NCBI GenBank assembly: GCA_028023455.1 | Contig: JAQFVV010006200.1 | Location: forward strand, 5,183,860-5,247,859 | Source: Epiperipatus broadwayi | Lineage: Eukaryota; Onychophora; Udeonychophora; Euonychophora; Peripatidae | Direction of reading: 5' to 3' | Length of the DNA: 64,000 bases | Shown here: one piece after another, positions 1 to 10,832 of the stretch | Position numbering within the stretch: the stretch's first letter is position 1 | Layout of the letters: each line of letters begins with the position of its first letter | Made by a program: the position numbers and the translations under genes | The notes under the pieces: generated by a model | Told to the model about the DNA's origin: nothing | Database searches by the model: none | What the model saw: only the letters and a program-made list of their open reading frames with translations

Positions 1-1070
1 ATTAAACATTATTTTAGTCTTTTTAGCATTTGTCATTAGTGCAACATTTTCTGAAGGTTTAAAGCATTATTTGCAAAAATGATTACATCATTTGCAAAAT
101 TAAATGACAAATAATTTCCAATAAATTTGACTTTCTTAGCTCTCCATTTTAAACCACAAAATATTTCTTGTAAAACTGCTGTAAAACGTTTTGAAGATAT
201 GGAATCATTCTTTTTCATACCTTCTATCAATAGTAAATCTTTTTAGGGTCACCATGTAATGTAATCACTTCTAAAGCATCTTGATAAATATTTTTGGAAT
301 ATGATAATACCCCTAGTCCATATCTTAATGATCCAAAGCCTTAACCACTGTGGAAATGTTTATAGAATCAAATGCTCATTCATAATCTTCAAATTCAAAG
401 CATAATAGCAGATCATATTTATTGGTCATTTGCTTAACTGCTCTCAGAACTTGAATGTGAATCCATTGCTAAAATAATTTTTTAATTCAGCTTGTTCTTT
501 TGATTTTGTATAGTTATAAATGTAAATATATTTTTTAGAATTGATAGAGAATTGAGAATTGGTAATTTCTAATATCTCAGATATTGTTTTGCACTATTGA
601 CAATTGGTAATTTCTAATATCTCAGATATTGTTTTGCACTATTGACACTTGTATTCTCTTCTGTAATCTTTCCTTGTCAGTTCACAATTACATTTCTCAT
701 ATCATCATTAACTATTTTTTGTACTATTTTATAAACTCTATATTTTGAATTATTGTTAATAGATAATTTTTAAAAATATAACTTTTTTCTTCATACATTG
801 TCTTATCTCCAAAGAAAATGTACTCGTAAACTACTAATTTTTTCTATCATCTGTTTTTCTTGCAGTTTTTGATAGAGTATTAGTTATTTTTTTATTGATG
901 CCAGTCATTATGAACCACCTTCAAAGTCTGTTGATATTTTTAATGATTTGTAAGTTCTCATTTAAATTCATGAGAGTGTTTCTGAAGTTTAGACATAATG
1001 ATTGTTAACAATAACTTTATTAGTTTTTGACTCTTTAGTTTTGCATTAAAGCATATCTCACAACTCACCC
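1..1070 (-). mobile_element. RTE-like LINE relic, copy 1, cut by window start
   Basis: Reverse transcriptase relic on the minus strand. A 64-codon open stretch at 36-230 carries the motif run around the RT active site: an SISxxLFTAVLQEIF-like block followed by FAND, where the family normally has FADD, so the first catalytic Asp has become Asn. The same peptide block, better preserved, occurs in the element at 41308-43800. DNA similarity to that element continues upstream on the minus strand to about 1070, reaching the spacer between endonuclease and RT. Many stops and indels are present. The 3' end lies outside the window. I infer a dead copy of the same LINE family. The clade (RTE-like) is inferred from the endonuclease/RT peptide style and the ATC-repeat tail of the better copy. 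Confidence 0.75.
557..646. repeat. Perfect 45-bp tandem duplication (2 units)
   Basis: Positions 557-601 and 602-646 are identical 45-bp units, each starting AATTGGTAATTTC and ending CACTATTGAC. The duplication lies inside the decayed LINE copy. As the units have not diverged while the LINE is heavily mutated, the duplication is younger than the LINE insertion, or is an assembly duplication. Confidence 0.9.
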
Positions 1071-1837
1071 GTATAACAATCATAGCAATAAACCTAAACT
1101 AATGCTACTTATATTAAAGCAATACATTTTAGTGTCAACCTTATTTACAGACAAAAATAAATCCATTTTCATATGCTTTTTAAGTTTTCATATCAATAAT
1201 TAAATAGAACAATGATAATTACAAGATTGAATAACAAATAAGCTGATACATTACTGCAGATTTGGAAATAAATCCCAAATGTTAAACATGTAATAAAAAA
1301 TATTCCAGTGCTGAAAAATATGTAACACTCAGAATAATAACTTCCAAATGTGAGCTGAATTGCTGAAGCACTTCTAGATATCAAAGTCTAACTATATTTG
1401 CAGATGAAGAATAAATCCATTTTCATTAGTTCTCCAGTGTATTCATTTTTGTTGTAAATGTGATATTTTGATATAAGGCACAATGGATTAATACATCCAG
1501 CATTGAGATTTAGTATTCTGAATGTTACGTATTTCCTCAAGCTTTCCTGAACTCGCATAATTGACATCCATTTTAAATAATAAGCAATAATCATTAATAT
1601 ATTTACATAACATGAAAGATCCTCAAAAATGTGAATGCAAGAAGTTTGATACTTGTAGTTCAAGTTATATTAATTTCATATTTATAAATACTGAACAAAT
1701 AATGAAGACACATGTAAGAGATCTTTACCTAGGATAACTAGAGTGTTGTTTCAGCATAAATTACATTTTGGAGACTTTTTTTTTTTAAATTTTTTTATTT
1801 ATATTTTTCAAGAATATGAGAAAATAGAAGTCCAAGT
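1071..1837. other. AT-rich spacer, no gene
   Basis: I see no supported gene here. Short diverged echoes recur, for example ATAAATCCATTTTCAT near 1156 and 1411, suggesting an old local duplication. The small minus-strand open frames look like chance frames in AT-rich DNA. Confidence 0.5.
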
Positions 1838-2120
1838 AAACTCTGAAATAAACTCTACAATAATCATATTATCAATATATAAAAATAAATAATAGCTACG
1901 GCCAGCTTACACTATATTTGCCATCCTGAGTAGCATTTACAGTTAAAATTAAAACAAATAAAATGTATTTTAACATAATTATATTGTATATTTAATAAAT
2001 TGTCTCTCATTTTAACTGTAAATGTTATTCATGATAGTGGACATCCCAGAAGCTGGCTGTAGCTATAATTTATTTTTATACATTGGTATTTGGATTATTG
2101 TAGAGTTTATTCCAGAGTTT
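1838..2120. mobile_element. Foldback/MITE-like inverted repeat
   Basis: The left arm (about 1838-1955) starts AACTCTGAAATAAACTC. The right arm (about 2005-2120) is its imperfect reverse complement, ending in the complement of AACTCTGGAATAAACTC. Shared internal blocks include TACAATAATC, TATAAAAATAAAT, TAGCTAC.GCCAGCTT and CATTTACAGTTAAAAT. The loop is about 50 bp of AT-rich DNA. There is no coding capacity. I infer a non-autonomous long-TIR or foldback transposon; target-site duplications are not obvious. Confidence 0.75.
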
Positions 2121-2990
2121 TTTATCATATTAATTTTATTATATATATATATATTGTACCAGTAACTCGGGTAAAAATGATTTAATTCAGTCACACTTTG
2201 GGAAACCATTTTATTGTACCAATAACCTTGAGGGACCATCTTTAAATACGACTAAACAAGTGTAAATTTCATAGTCACATATAAAGTAGATAATAATGGA
2301 GATGATTGAACCTAAAACAGGTTATATTTCCCAATCACCTCCCCAAAAATCAACATTAGTATTTTGAAGTAATTTTACTTTTCACTCAGCAATAATTTAA
2401 TTTAAATAAAAAAAATAATGCATTTTATTCCTTTATTAGGGTGCCATGATAAATGAATCAATTTCAAAAACCAGGATCCTTCAATTTACAAAATATCCCG
2501 GTAATTTTACTTAATGGATAAATAGTCTATTTAATTAAAATATATCTTTCTCTTTATTGATGTGTTAAAATGATTATTTGGAAATGAAAGTTGCTAATTA
2601 AAAAAACACTGGCAACTTGAATTAAAATTTTAAAAACTTTCACTATTAGAATTAATTCGCATATATACACGTACGCACATGCAAAATTTTAACTAATTAT
2701 TTTAAAATGCATTCATAAAGCAAAGCACATAAAAATAAATGGATAACAATGACTACGCAACTAATACATATAAAATGAATGTTAACGAAGAAATCAGATT
2801 GTACTGACTAAAGGTTTTTTTCAATATAGTTTTTTTTTTTTCTCTAACGTTTAAAAAAAAAAAGTTTTACCATGGTATTTTACTTTTTTAACACTTCCAT
2901 TACTGATCAGAATGACATAAAAATCGTAATGTTCTCTCAGTTAAATGGATTTTTTTTTTAAATGTTAAATTGTTTTTTTTTTTTAAAGAT
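2121..2990. other. AT-rich spacer, no gene
   Basis: The stretch holds homopolymer A and T runs and a short duplicated phrase ATTGTACCA.TAAC at about 2153 and 2213. Nothing else could be supported. Confidence 0.5.
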
Positions 2991-3140
2991 AAAATAAAGT
3001 CAATCTAGTCAAGCGTTGTTAGCCGAGAGGTCAGCGCAGCTGCCTTGCAAGCAAGCAGTTGGTTGCAGACGGTTGTTGCGGGTTCGCCTCCCGGCCGATG
3101 CTATGACATATGGAAGGAGAAAAAAATAAAGTCAATCTAG
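2991..3140 (+). mobile_element. tRNA-derived SINE, copy 1, with 18-bp target-site duplication
   Basis: The element body is about 3009-3122. It contains a tRNA-like A box (AGCCGAGAGG at 3021-3030) and B box (GGTTCGCCTCC at 3081-3091), then CCGGCCGATGCTATGAC and a short A-rich tail. It is flanked by perfect 18-bp direct repeats, AAAATAAAGTCAATCTAG, at 2991-3008 and 3123-3140. That is the hallmark of LINE-mediated retroposition. The 5' end GTCAAGC and the 3' end GCTATGAC can pair, giving an extended terminal stem that ordinary tRNAs lack. The same family occurs at 33389-33487 and, inverted, at 49812-49903. It is not a functional tRNA gene. Confidence 0.88.
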
Positions 3141-4371
3141 GCACACATTTTCAATAGGTGTTTTAAATTAATCCTGTTTTTGGCATTGACGTTCGGGTTC
3201 AGGAAGCTCCAGAACAAATCTATATAGTCTATGGTTAGTACACTTTAGTGTCTATCAATGCATATTTTCTGGCCGTATCAACAAATGATCTTTGAGTTCC
3301 ATATTTCTGAGAAGGACGATTTTTGCTTCATAAATTACAGTAACCGTGATATATTTTTTTTAGCTAAATTAAAAGTTCACAAAAGCTAAAAAGTTTATAT
3401 TGCCAAACTCTCCATCCCAGATCAAATTAAAACAAGAAATGAATAAATCCTACTGCCAAAAATGTCTCACCATTATATTTTCTCTCTTATCAAAATGCTC
3501 TGACGTTTATGTAAACAAACTTACGCTTGACGGTGTTTTTGGTAGAACGCCATCTATTGTCACAATACAAGCGTTAGCAAGTTTTAACTTGTGTTTTTTT
3601 TTATTTTTTTTAATTACAAATATACAATCGATCAGTAAATAAAAGATAATAATAAATTGAAGACTTCTTATCTCTTGATGTTTGTAGATTTTGTATTTTT
3701 ATCAGTAAATCTGACCAAATTAAATTTTTTCCAAACCACACAAAAAATATAGTTATTTAAATTTTTTTTTTAAATTTAAGCCATCTTATGTGGGTTTATG
3801 TTTTTTATTAAAATTCATTTTAATAAAAACGTGAATTTAAGTTTTATATTAAAATTCATTTTAATAAATGATATATTTATTTATCCAAATAAAATGCTTT
3901 TATATATTTCATCTCTGCACCTACATACATGCATAAAGTTCTTAATAATAATACTATTTTAAAGCTAAAAGAACTGTCAATAATTTTTAACAATTGAGTA
4001 CATGCTTGCTATCCTGGATGACCATTATAATATATATTGTAGCAATTATATTGACCATGCCAATGTTTTACATCATTGTATTTTCAAAATTATAATCTGA
4101 AATATTCATTTAATTAATTTCCCCTTTCATTACAAATTAAATACATTAAATTTATTGTGGAGATGATCCCAAAAGATTTATAAAAAGAGAGTTAAAATGT
4201 TGATATGTAAATCAAGTGAAAAAATATTGTAATGAAATAGATATTTTTCTCATTCTCCCACTCTTTTTTGAAGCAGGAAAAGGAAAGCAAAATAAAATCA
4301 CTATTAAATAATCCATTTTATATGTAAAAAGTGAAAATTATTATCCAACTATATTTCTTAGTGATTTCAAT
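3141..4371. other. AT-rich spacer, no gene
   Basis: No gene is supported. A short repeated phrase with TTAAAATTCATTTTAATAAA occurs twice (about 3809 and 3849). The 80-codon plus frame near 3400 has no recognisable features. Confidence 0.5.
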
Positions 4372-7280
4372 ATGTGTTACATGCATTTTAATAATAAATT
4401 CCTACATCTTTTTAATAGAGTATTTTTATCTGGTGAAGGATGTTTTCCTCTTAATGCATTTTTTTTATATACTCATCACACTACTTCTTCAGTTGAATTT
4501 CTTTACTATTCTCCTGAACTTTACCTTGACATTGTGGCAAAGCTTCAGATTGTTCCTTTCTCGCATCATTTGGCTATGCATGTTGCATCGTTGATTGATA
4601 CTTCCCTTGTTGCTCAGTCTCATAGTTCTTTTACAATAAGGCTTTTAAATAGATTAACAGCTCCTGCTTCAATTTTTTCAGAGGGGTATATTCTTTTTAG
4701 AAAAGTGGATATTCTTTCATTACCTTCCACATTGGCATGGTCTTCTTTTGTTGGTATTCTCAGTTCTATTATTAATTCTTATATTAGGAAGACAAAAGGT
4801 CCAAAGTTTTGACTTAAGCAATTGGATGATATTTCCTCCAAACTTTCTAATCTTTCTTCTTTTGATTCTACTATAGAAAATATTATGCAACTTAAAGTGC
4901 AGTATCATGGTATACAGAAATCTCTTGCTCATTTTGTGGCTATTAAACGGTCTAAAATTTTTCTTCAAAATCATCATAACTGGATGCAAAATTTTAGGTA
5001 AGCTCTAGGTGCTTATTCTAATACTACTCCATTAATGATTGAAACAGGAAATCAAGTATGTTCTGGCCCTAAAATGTTGCCTGAATTATGTAATCATTTC
5101 AAAAATAAGCTTCAAATGTTGTCTTTTAGAATTGGTGACATCTGGAATGAATCTGAGCTTGATCATAATATAACTGAAACTATGATCATTCAAAAATTAA
5201 ATTCTTTTCCAGAGAATATACATCCTGGGATTCATGGCATTTCCAGGTTTGTCTTTATTCATCTTTCATTCTTTACAGCACCAATAGTTCGAAATATGGT
5301 TAATATTTTAGCTAAAGATTTTGTGAATATTCCTGATCTCTATCTGGTAGCAATGGTCCCTTTTCTTAAGAAAAAAATAACTCCTTTTCTGTTATCTAAT
5401 ATTCGTCCTATTTCCATGACACCTCTTTTAATAAAGACTATTGAATCTATTGTTAAAGATATATAAAGAATAATATTTATCTTCATTTATCCAAATTTCA
5501 ATTTGCAAAAAAGAGTCATTCGACAACTGAAGCTGTTCAGCTTTTCCTTCTTTTTTATTGAGTATGTTAGGTATCATAATAAACTGAAACCTGTGGTCAT
5601 TTAGCTGGACTTCATGTTGGCCTTTGATTGTGTTTTGCCTTCTGTTTTATTTTAAACTTTTAGAGATTATCAGGTTTCTACTCCATATGTCCGTATTATA
5701 GCCAGTCTTCTACTTAACAGATCCATCTTCACTTCATTGAATGGTAAACTTGCAGATGGTTTTCATCTGCATCTCTTGCCACATTGTTTTATAACATATT
5801 TAAATCTGTTACTTTTACAGATAGAATTTAAACTGCCTGGTATCTATGTTCCTGCTCTTAAACAGATTATTCATCATATTTCTTACGTTGATGATGTCTC
5901 TGTTTTTCTTCCAGATAAATATTTTCTTCCAGTTTTATTGCAAATATTGGGCTCTTTTTCTAATACTTTTAATCTTCATATTAATGTTACAAAATCTGCA
6001 ATGTGGAAAATTAAATCTGGTTTGTCAATTATTTCAACTTTCACAGCCAAGCTTTAGTCTTTCCTTGGCTTTCCAATAGTTTTATCTTGTTCATTAATTA
6101 CAAGGCACATTCAAAATATTATTCTTGATAAAACAATTAGTATAGTTGCATCGCTTGTCAATATAAACATTTCACTTATGAGTAAAGTTACGCTCTTGAA
6201 CTCTTTGGTCTATTCAAATCTTAGTTATTATTTACCAATTATTAAGCCAACACAGCATTTTGAGAGGGCTATAAATTTGCTTTGTTCAAAATTATTTTGA
6301 AAAAGCAAGGTGGTAGCTATCAGTATTGCTAAAATTCAAATGCCAATGCTTTTAAATGGTTTAGGTTTGCACTCGGTCTCAACTCTATATCTCCAGAGAT
6401 CTATATATCTTTTCTTTGTGTAATTTGTCAAAAGCTTCCTCAGTTATCATTTCCTTTGGTTATTGATCCTACAGATATGACACCTCCATTTTCAAGTTAT
6501 TGGATTGTTGATTTATGGGTCAGTTATTAAGTCAATACCCTTGGCTCAAGTTGCACTTGATGGGAAGTTGACATTCTGGGATGTTTATAAATTAAAATTT
6601 CCACATTATATTCCTCTTTTGACTTCATTAGGTGTTTCAAGTAAAGCTCTCTTGCATAAAATGAAACATCTTTTCATTGAAGCAAGACATGTTGATTTTG
6701 TACTTAAACTGAATTTAATTGCTTTCCTAACAAGTTATTTTTTAGTGACCAGCAGAGGCTTTGTTAGTATTTCATCTCAGTGTCAGTTGTGTAAATTGTA
6801 TGATGAGACAATACACCATATTTTCTATATTTGTCCTGCTCTTAAGCTGATTAGGGATTTTATTGTTGCTAATATCTCTCTGGATCTTAGGGATGCTCTT
6901 TCTGTTTGTAATACTCTCAAGAAGGGAACTTTTGTGGCAATGAGGTTATCTATTTTTCTTACATTTTCTTTGTGGTTGACGCATTGCAAGCTCATCTTTG
7001 GTCATTCTCAGGACTCAGCGTTAACTGTCTTTATCAAGCTCCTTGACCAGGTCAAGCAGCGAAACTCTCTACTTTTGCCTGTGACTCTACATGATGATAC
7101 TTGGATAAAAGTTTTGTTTTCCTCTTAGTCTTATTAAGATATCTTTTTCTCTGCATTGACTTTTTTCAAATATTTTTTTTCTTTTTTGCTACAATAAGTT
7201 TTATTCTGAATTCTATGTAATTTTTTTTATAAAGTTTAACTGTATATTACTATGTTACTATGTTTAATACATTTATTTTA
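4372..7280 (+). mobile_element. Tx1/L1-like LINE, 5'-truncated, copy 1 (endonuclease end, RT, zinc knuckle)
   Basis: One reading frame can be followed from 4372 to 7128 with several in-frame stops. In order: the C-terminal part of an APE-type endonuclease (YYSPELYLDIV about 4500-4540, then a decayed S-H-H site); a linker; RT finger motif NIRPISMTPLL (about 5398-5430); SHSTTEAVQLF (about 5515-5550); motif A LDFMLAFDCV (5605-5634); catalytic SYVDDVSVFL with YVDD at 5884-5895; YYLPIIK (about 6229-6249); and a CX2CX8HX4C zinc knuckle at 6781-6834. Motif B (normally QG-PLSP-LF) is degraded around 5750-5800. The C-terminus runs to the stop at 7128, followed by a T-rich 3' region. The copy keeps both active-site Asp residues but is inactive because of its stops. 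The zinc-knuckle spacing fits L1/Tx1-type elements; the exact clade is inferred. Confidence 0.85.
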
Positions 7281-10203
7281 AAACAAAAGTGAAATTATTG
7301 TTTTTCATTATTCACTTAAAGTGATGGAAAGATTCATTGTACTAAGGTTTATATGGAAAATAATGTACTAAGTTAAAGTAAACCACTCATTGGTTTCAAT
7401 CCTAGTGCAATTGTCTAATCTACATTTCTTCTCAACTAGTTTTAAAAATACTATTAGTGAATGGAACTTTTTAAATAGATAGTTAAAGAAGAAATAAGGA
7501 TATGAATGCCGTATATAATTACTTTTAGGATTTCACTTAATGATTCTGAAAAGACAAAAAAAATATTGAAGAGAAGAAAAGTTTTCCAGATGACAGTAAG
7601 ACATTTTAAAGCCAGAATTGTTCATGTTTTAATATTGTTTTGCTACTCATGAATATTCAAGATAAGTGAAGGAAAAAAAATATTTATGAACTTTAAAAAA
7701 AAAAAAAGAAAAGAATGAAAACTGTTTTCAAACCTGTTAAAAATGATATTATTTTCTTGTGCGTAAAAGAATGATAGAAATATAATATTAGAAATTGAAT
7801 TCTTTGATGTATAAACTATATAATATGCTACAATAATAAAGTATTGCAAATTATTTTTAAAAAAGCTATCTAAAAATAAATAAAGATAATTCTTTTTTAT
7901 GTAAAAAATTATAATGTGAAATTGAAAAGAAAGAAAACATTAGAACTTTTATTCCAATCTTTGAAGCAAAAACTACTCAAGAAAGGAAATTTCTGGAGAT
8001 TCTAATAATTACTTATTAAAACTCAAGCTAATTTAAATAGGTGTGAAATTAAGAAAGCAAAGATCTTACATTGCAAATAAACAAACATGTTTAATTTTTA
8101 ATATACTTACAAAAATTATATAATAGTCATTTTTAACTCTAACTTCAAATATAAGAAAAACAATGCCTAACATTATCTGAACTCAATATAAAATATTTGT
8201 GATTAAATATTAGTAAAGCATATCAATGATAGATTTATCAAGAAATTATGCTCAATCTGGATTACTTTTAATAATTTTGATTACATATTGTGAAATAGAT
8301 TGGTAATTTGTTTTTAATAATTTGTATTCTGTAAAAAAAATAATTTTACAAATTTAAAAGAGTAAAAGACATAATAAAAGAATAAAAAATGGCAAGAAAA
8401 AAATGGGTTTTAAGATCAGACATTTTTTAAAAAAAAATCAAACAATTAAGACAATTGTATAATATTAATAATGATGGCAGCAGGATTTGTGATAAATCTA
8501 CAGTTGGGGGGGGGGGGTGCAAAAATGCTTATAAAAAATGCTTGCTAGGAAATGCCATATTTTATAATTATATTTTATTTTTTACTACTGTTATTTTAAA
8601 AAAATCATTGCAGAAAATTAATTACAATATTTACAGTTTATTTTTTTTTATTTTTGGATTAATTTATTAACAGAAAAAAAATGAATATAATATTTACAAC
8701 TTTATTCATGTAGAGGGCATGCAATTATATCATAACCATTAACATTCACTTTTCAGGAGGTAGTATCTTATACTTTTAGAAATAGTCCACTGCATCAAGT
8801 TCTGTGACAGGAAGGTCCCAAATTTTTATCATTATGATAATTTATCAAAAAATTGCTGATAAAAAGAAACATGCTGAATTGAATCAAAGTACGACCATGT
8901 TTGTTGCTTCTTATGTAAGTTTAAAAAAAATGAAATAAAGCTTCTTGAAAAAAATTATCAGAATTTATTTCTTTTTTTAAATTTAATAATTGATTTACTA
9001 ATTTTATTTTAATTTAACAACTAACGCATCTTCAGCAAATTATAGGTTCTCAAAACTGTACATTTATCAAAAATACGGGGGTGCCACCTTGGTTTACTTG
9101 AAGACTCATAAGTACTTTTTTATTTTATCAAATTTGCTTTTATTCTTTATTATATTTTTATAAATTCTGAATTATTTTTTAGAAATATAAGTTTACAAAC
9201 AAAAATTAGTCTTAAAAAATAATATTTCAACTTTTCAAATATATATGTAAAAAAGACAATAAACTTAATTACATAATCAGAACGTTTTCTCTCCCTATTT
9301 GTTTTTATCTCACCTTCTAAAACCTGAATAAATAATTGTTCAGAAAAAGTTAATGAAATTACATTTAAAATTCTACTCATAATTATTAAGAATGACAAAA
9401 ACAAATCTATTATGGACAAAATGAATACTTTCCTTTACAACTAATTACAAGTGGCTACCTTATGTTATTTAATTCTCTTGACTTGCCTTCTAAAAATAAA
9501 TATTTTCAAAAAAAAATTGTAAAAAAATTATGGAAAGTATACATTTTTGTTTTCAAAATCTAAAATATACTTGAAAACACTCTAATATGAAAAGAACAAG
9601 AAACTACCAATTAGTAAGATTGTGGGCAAAGAGTTGCTCATTTATAATAAATTTATCCTGTGATGCTGAAATCTTGAGGGCTTTTTTTTTAAACTAATAA
9701 ATCAATATTATTTAATTCCAGTTTTTATCATCAAATGAATGCAGAACTGGCAAAACAGCACTAAAAATAACTGTAAAAGATTGATTTAAAGTTGAAAAAA
9801 CAATGGCGATCAATATCATGCTCAGTGTTTGGAAAAGGCTTTAAGACAAACTCATGTTAAGATTAAATCAATAACAATAGCTCAGACTTTAATTTATTTT
9901 GAAGGTTCTTTTAAATATGAGTAATTAAAAATAGAACTGATTTACAGCAATTTTATTTTGGCTACATTCATCGTATTCTAAAGGCAAATATTTCCTACTT
10001 TTTGTTAATCCCTTTCTCAAAGAGCATTTAACTCATACATAATGTATTAGTTATTAATTTTTATATAGTTACTTAAATTAATTAGATCTTAAATTGCAAT
10101 AATTTCATTTTAATATCAAATTTTTGAATTAGTTTTTTTATATGAATAATGTTATTCTAAGGTAGTATGTCATTTCTACTGAATGTTTCCTATATATGTA
10201 AAT
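7281..10203. other. AT-rich spacer, no gene
   Basis: No gene, RNA or clear repeat is supported. There is an 11-12 base G run at about 8506-8517, and many A/T homopolymers. Open frames here are short and low-complexity. Confidence 0.5.
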
Positions 10204-10480
10204 AGAGATATTTGAACTCAGGATATTTCAGTCTAGTCATCTTCCATTCTATCTCTAGCAACCAATGCACATGACCACACATATTTAAAAAAGATATATG
10301 ATCATCAATATATGTATTTTGTGCAAACCTAGCATTCATCACTTGGGCCAGATCATAATATAGTGCTCTCGTTTTGCTCGGTTTATATTAAGATAAATCA
10401 ATAACACGCTCTAAGCCCTTGTTGAATTTGATATTGTAGTCACACCCATTTAGACATTACATCAATCTAATCCATCATAT
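10204..10480 (-). repeat. Hammerhead-bearing SINE-like repeat, copy c (decayed)
   Basis: On the minus strand, modules run in the order: upstream block ending about 10370-10480; hammerhead-like region 10299-10356; a block resembling CATGTGTGTGGTCATGTG; then TGAGTTCAAATATC at 10208-10220, which resembles a pol III B box. The ribozyme core is damaged: CTGATGA reads GTGATGA and CGAAA reads CAAAA. Both changes hit invariant positions, so no cleavage is expected. Stem I halves ATGATC and GATCAT still pair. This copy faces copy b at 10505-10832. Confidence 0.7.
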
Positions 10481-10504
10481 TGGTAAACATTATATATATA
10501 TGTA

Positions 10505-10832
10505 TTAATAGGAGAAGCATGGACTATAATATAAATTCAACAAAGGCTTTGAGCATTTTGGATGGTTGATTAGTTGAAAGGGTGAGAAGATTGAAGTCCT
10601 TCCATTAAAGTTTGAGGAATTGCTATCTTAATATAAACTGAGTTCTGATTGTATGTTTGTGTGGGAGATTATGAATTAGCCCAACTGATGAGTGCTGGTT
10701 TTGCTCGAAATACGTATATTGGGAATTCATGTATTTTTTTCGCATGTGTGTCGTCATGTGTATCGGCTTGTATGAGATAGAATGGAGGATAAATAGATTG
10801 AAAAATCCTGAGTTCACATTCCTCTATTTCAT
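10505..10832 (+). repeat. Hammerhead-bearing SINE-like repeat, copy b (ribozyme core intact)
   Basis: The upstream module (about 10505-10640) includes CCATTAAAGTTTGAGG. The hammerhead is at 10671-10730. The downstream module includes TGTGTGTCGTCATGTGTATC and GAGTTCACATTCC at 10810-10822, a B-box-like site. The same order is found at 14868-15043 (plus), 39700-40060 (minus) and 60680-60870 (minus). There is no coding frame. I infer a non-autonomous, probably pol III-linked retroelement with a self-cleaving ribozyme, comparable in concept to the schistosome hammerhead SINE-like repeats and to animal retrozymes. Confidence 0.75.
10671..10730 (+). ncRNA. Candidate type-I hammerhead ribozyme, minimal stem III
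   Basis: Stem I: ATGAATT (10671-10677) pairs exactly with AATTCAT (10724-10730), and CCCAA (10680-10684) pairs with TTGGG (10719-10723), leaving a two-base AG bulge. Core: CTGATGA (10685-10691) then stem II 10692-10706, then GAA (10707-10709). Stem II closes G-C and has internal G-C and C-G pairs but also T/T mismatches; related copies show the likely parent, the perfect hairpin GTGCTGATTCAGCAC. Stem III is tiny: A10710-T10717 and T10711-A10716 around ACGT. Predicted cleavage follows A10718 (U-A as U16.1-H17). Very short stem III hammerheads are known from Penelope-like elements and animal retrozymes. Activity is inferred; the weak stem II is the main doubt. Confidence 0.75.

Noticed and set aside
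3009-3122. Functional tRNA gene
   Set aside because: A and B boxes are present, but flanking 18-bp duplications, the A-rich tail and two sister copies mark a SINE.
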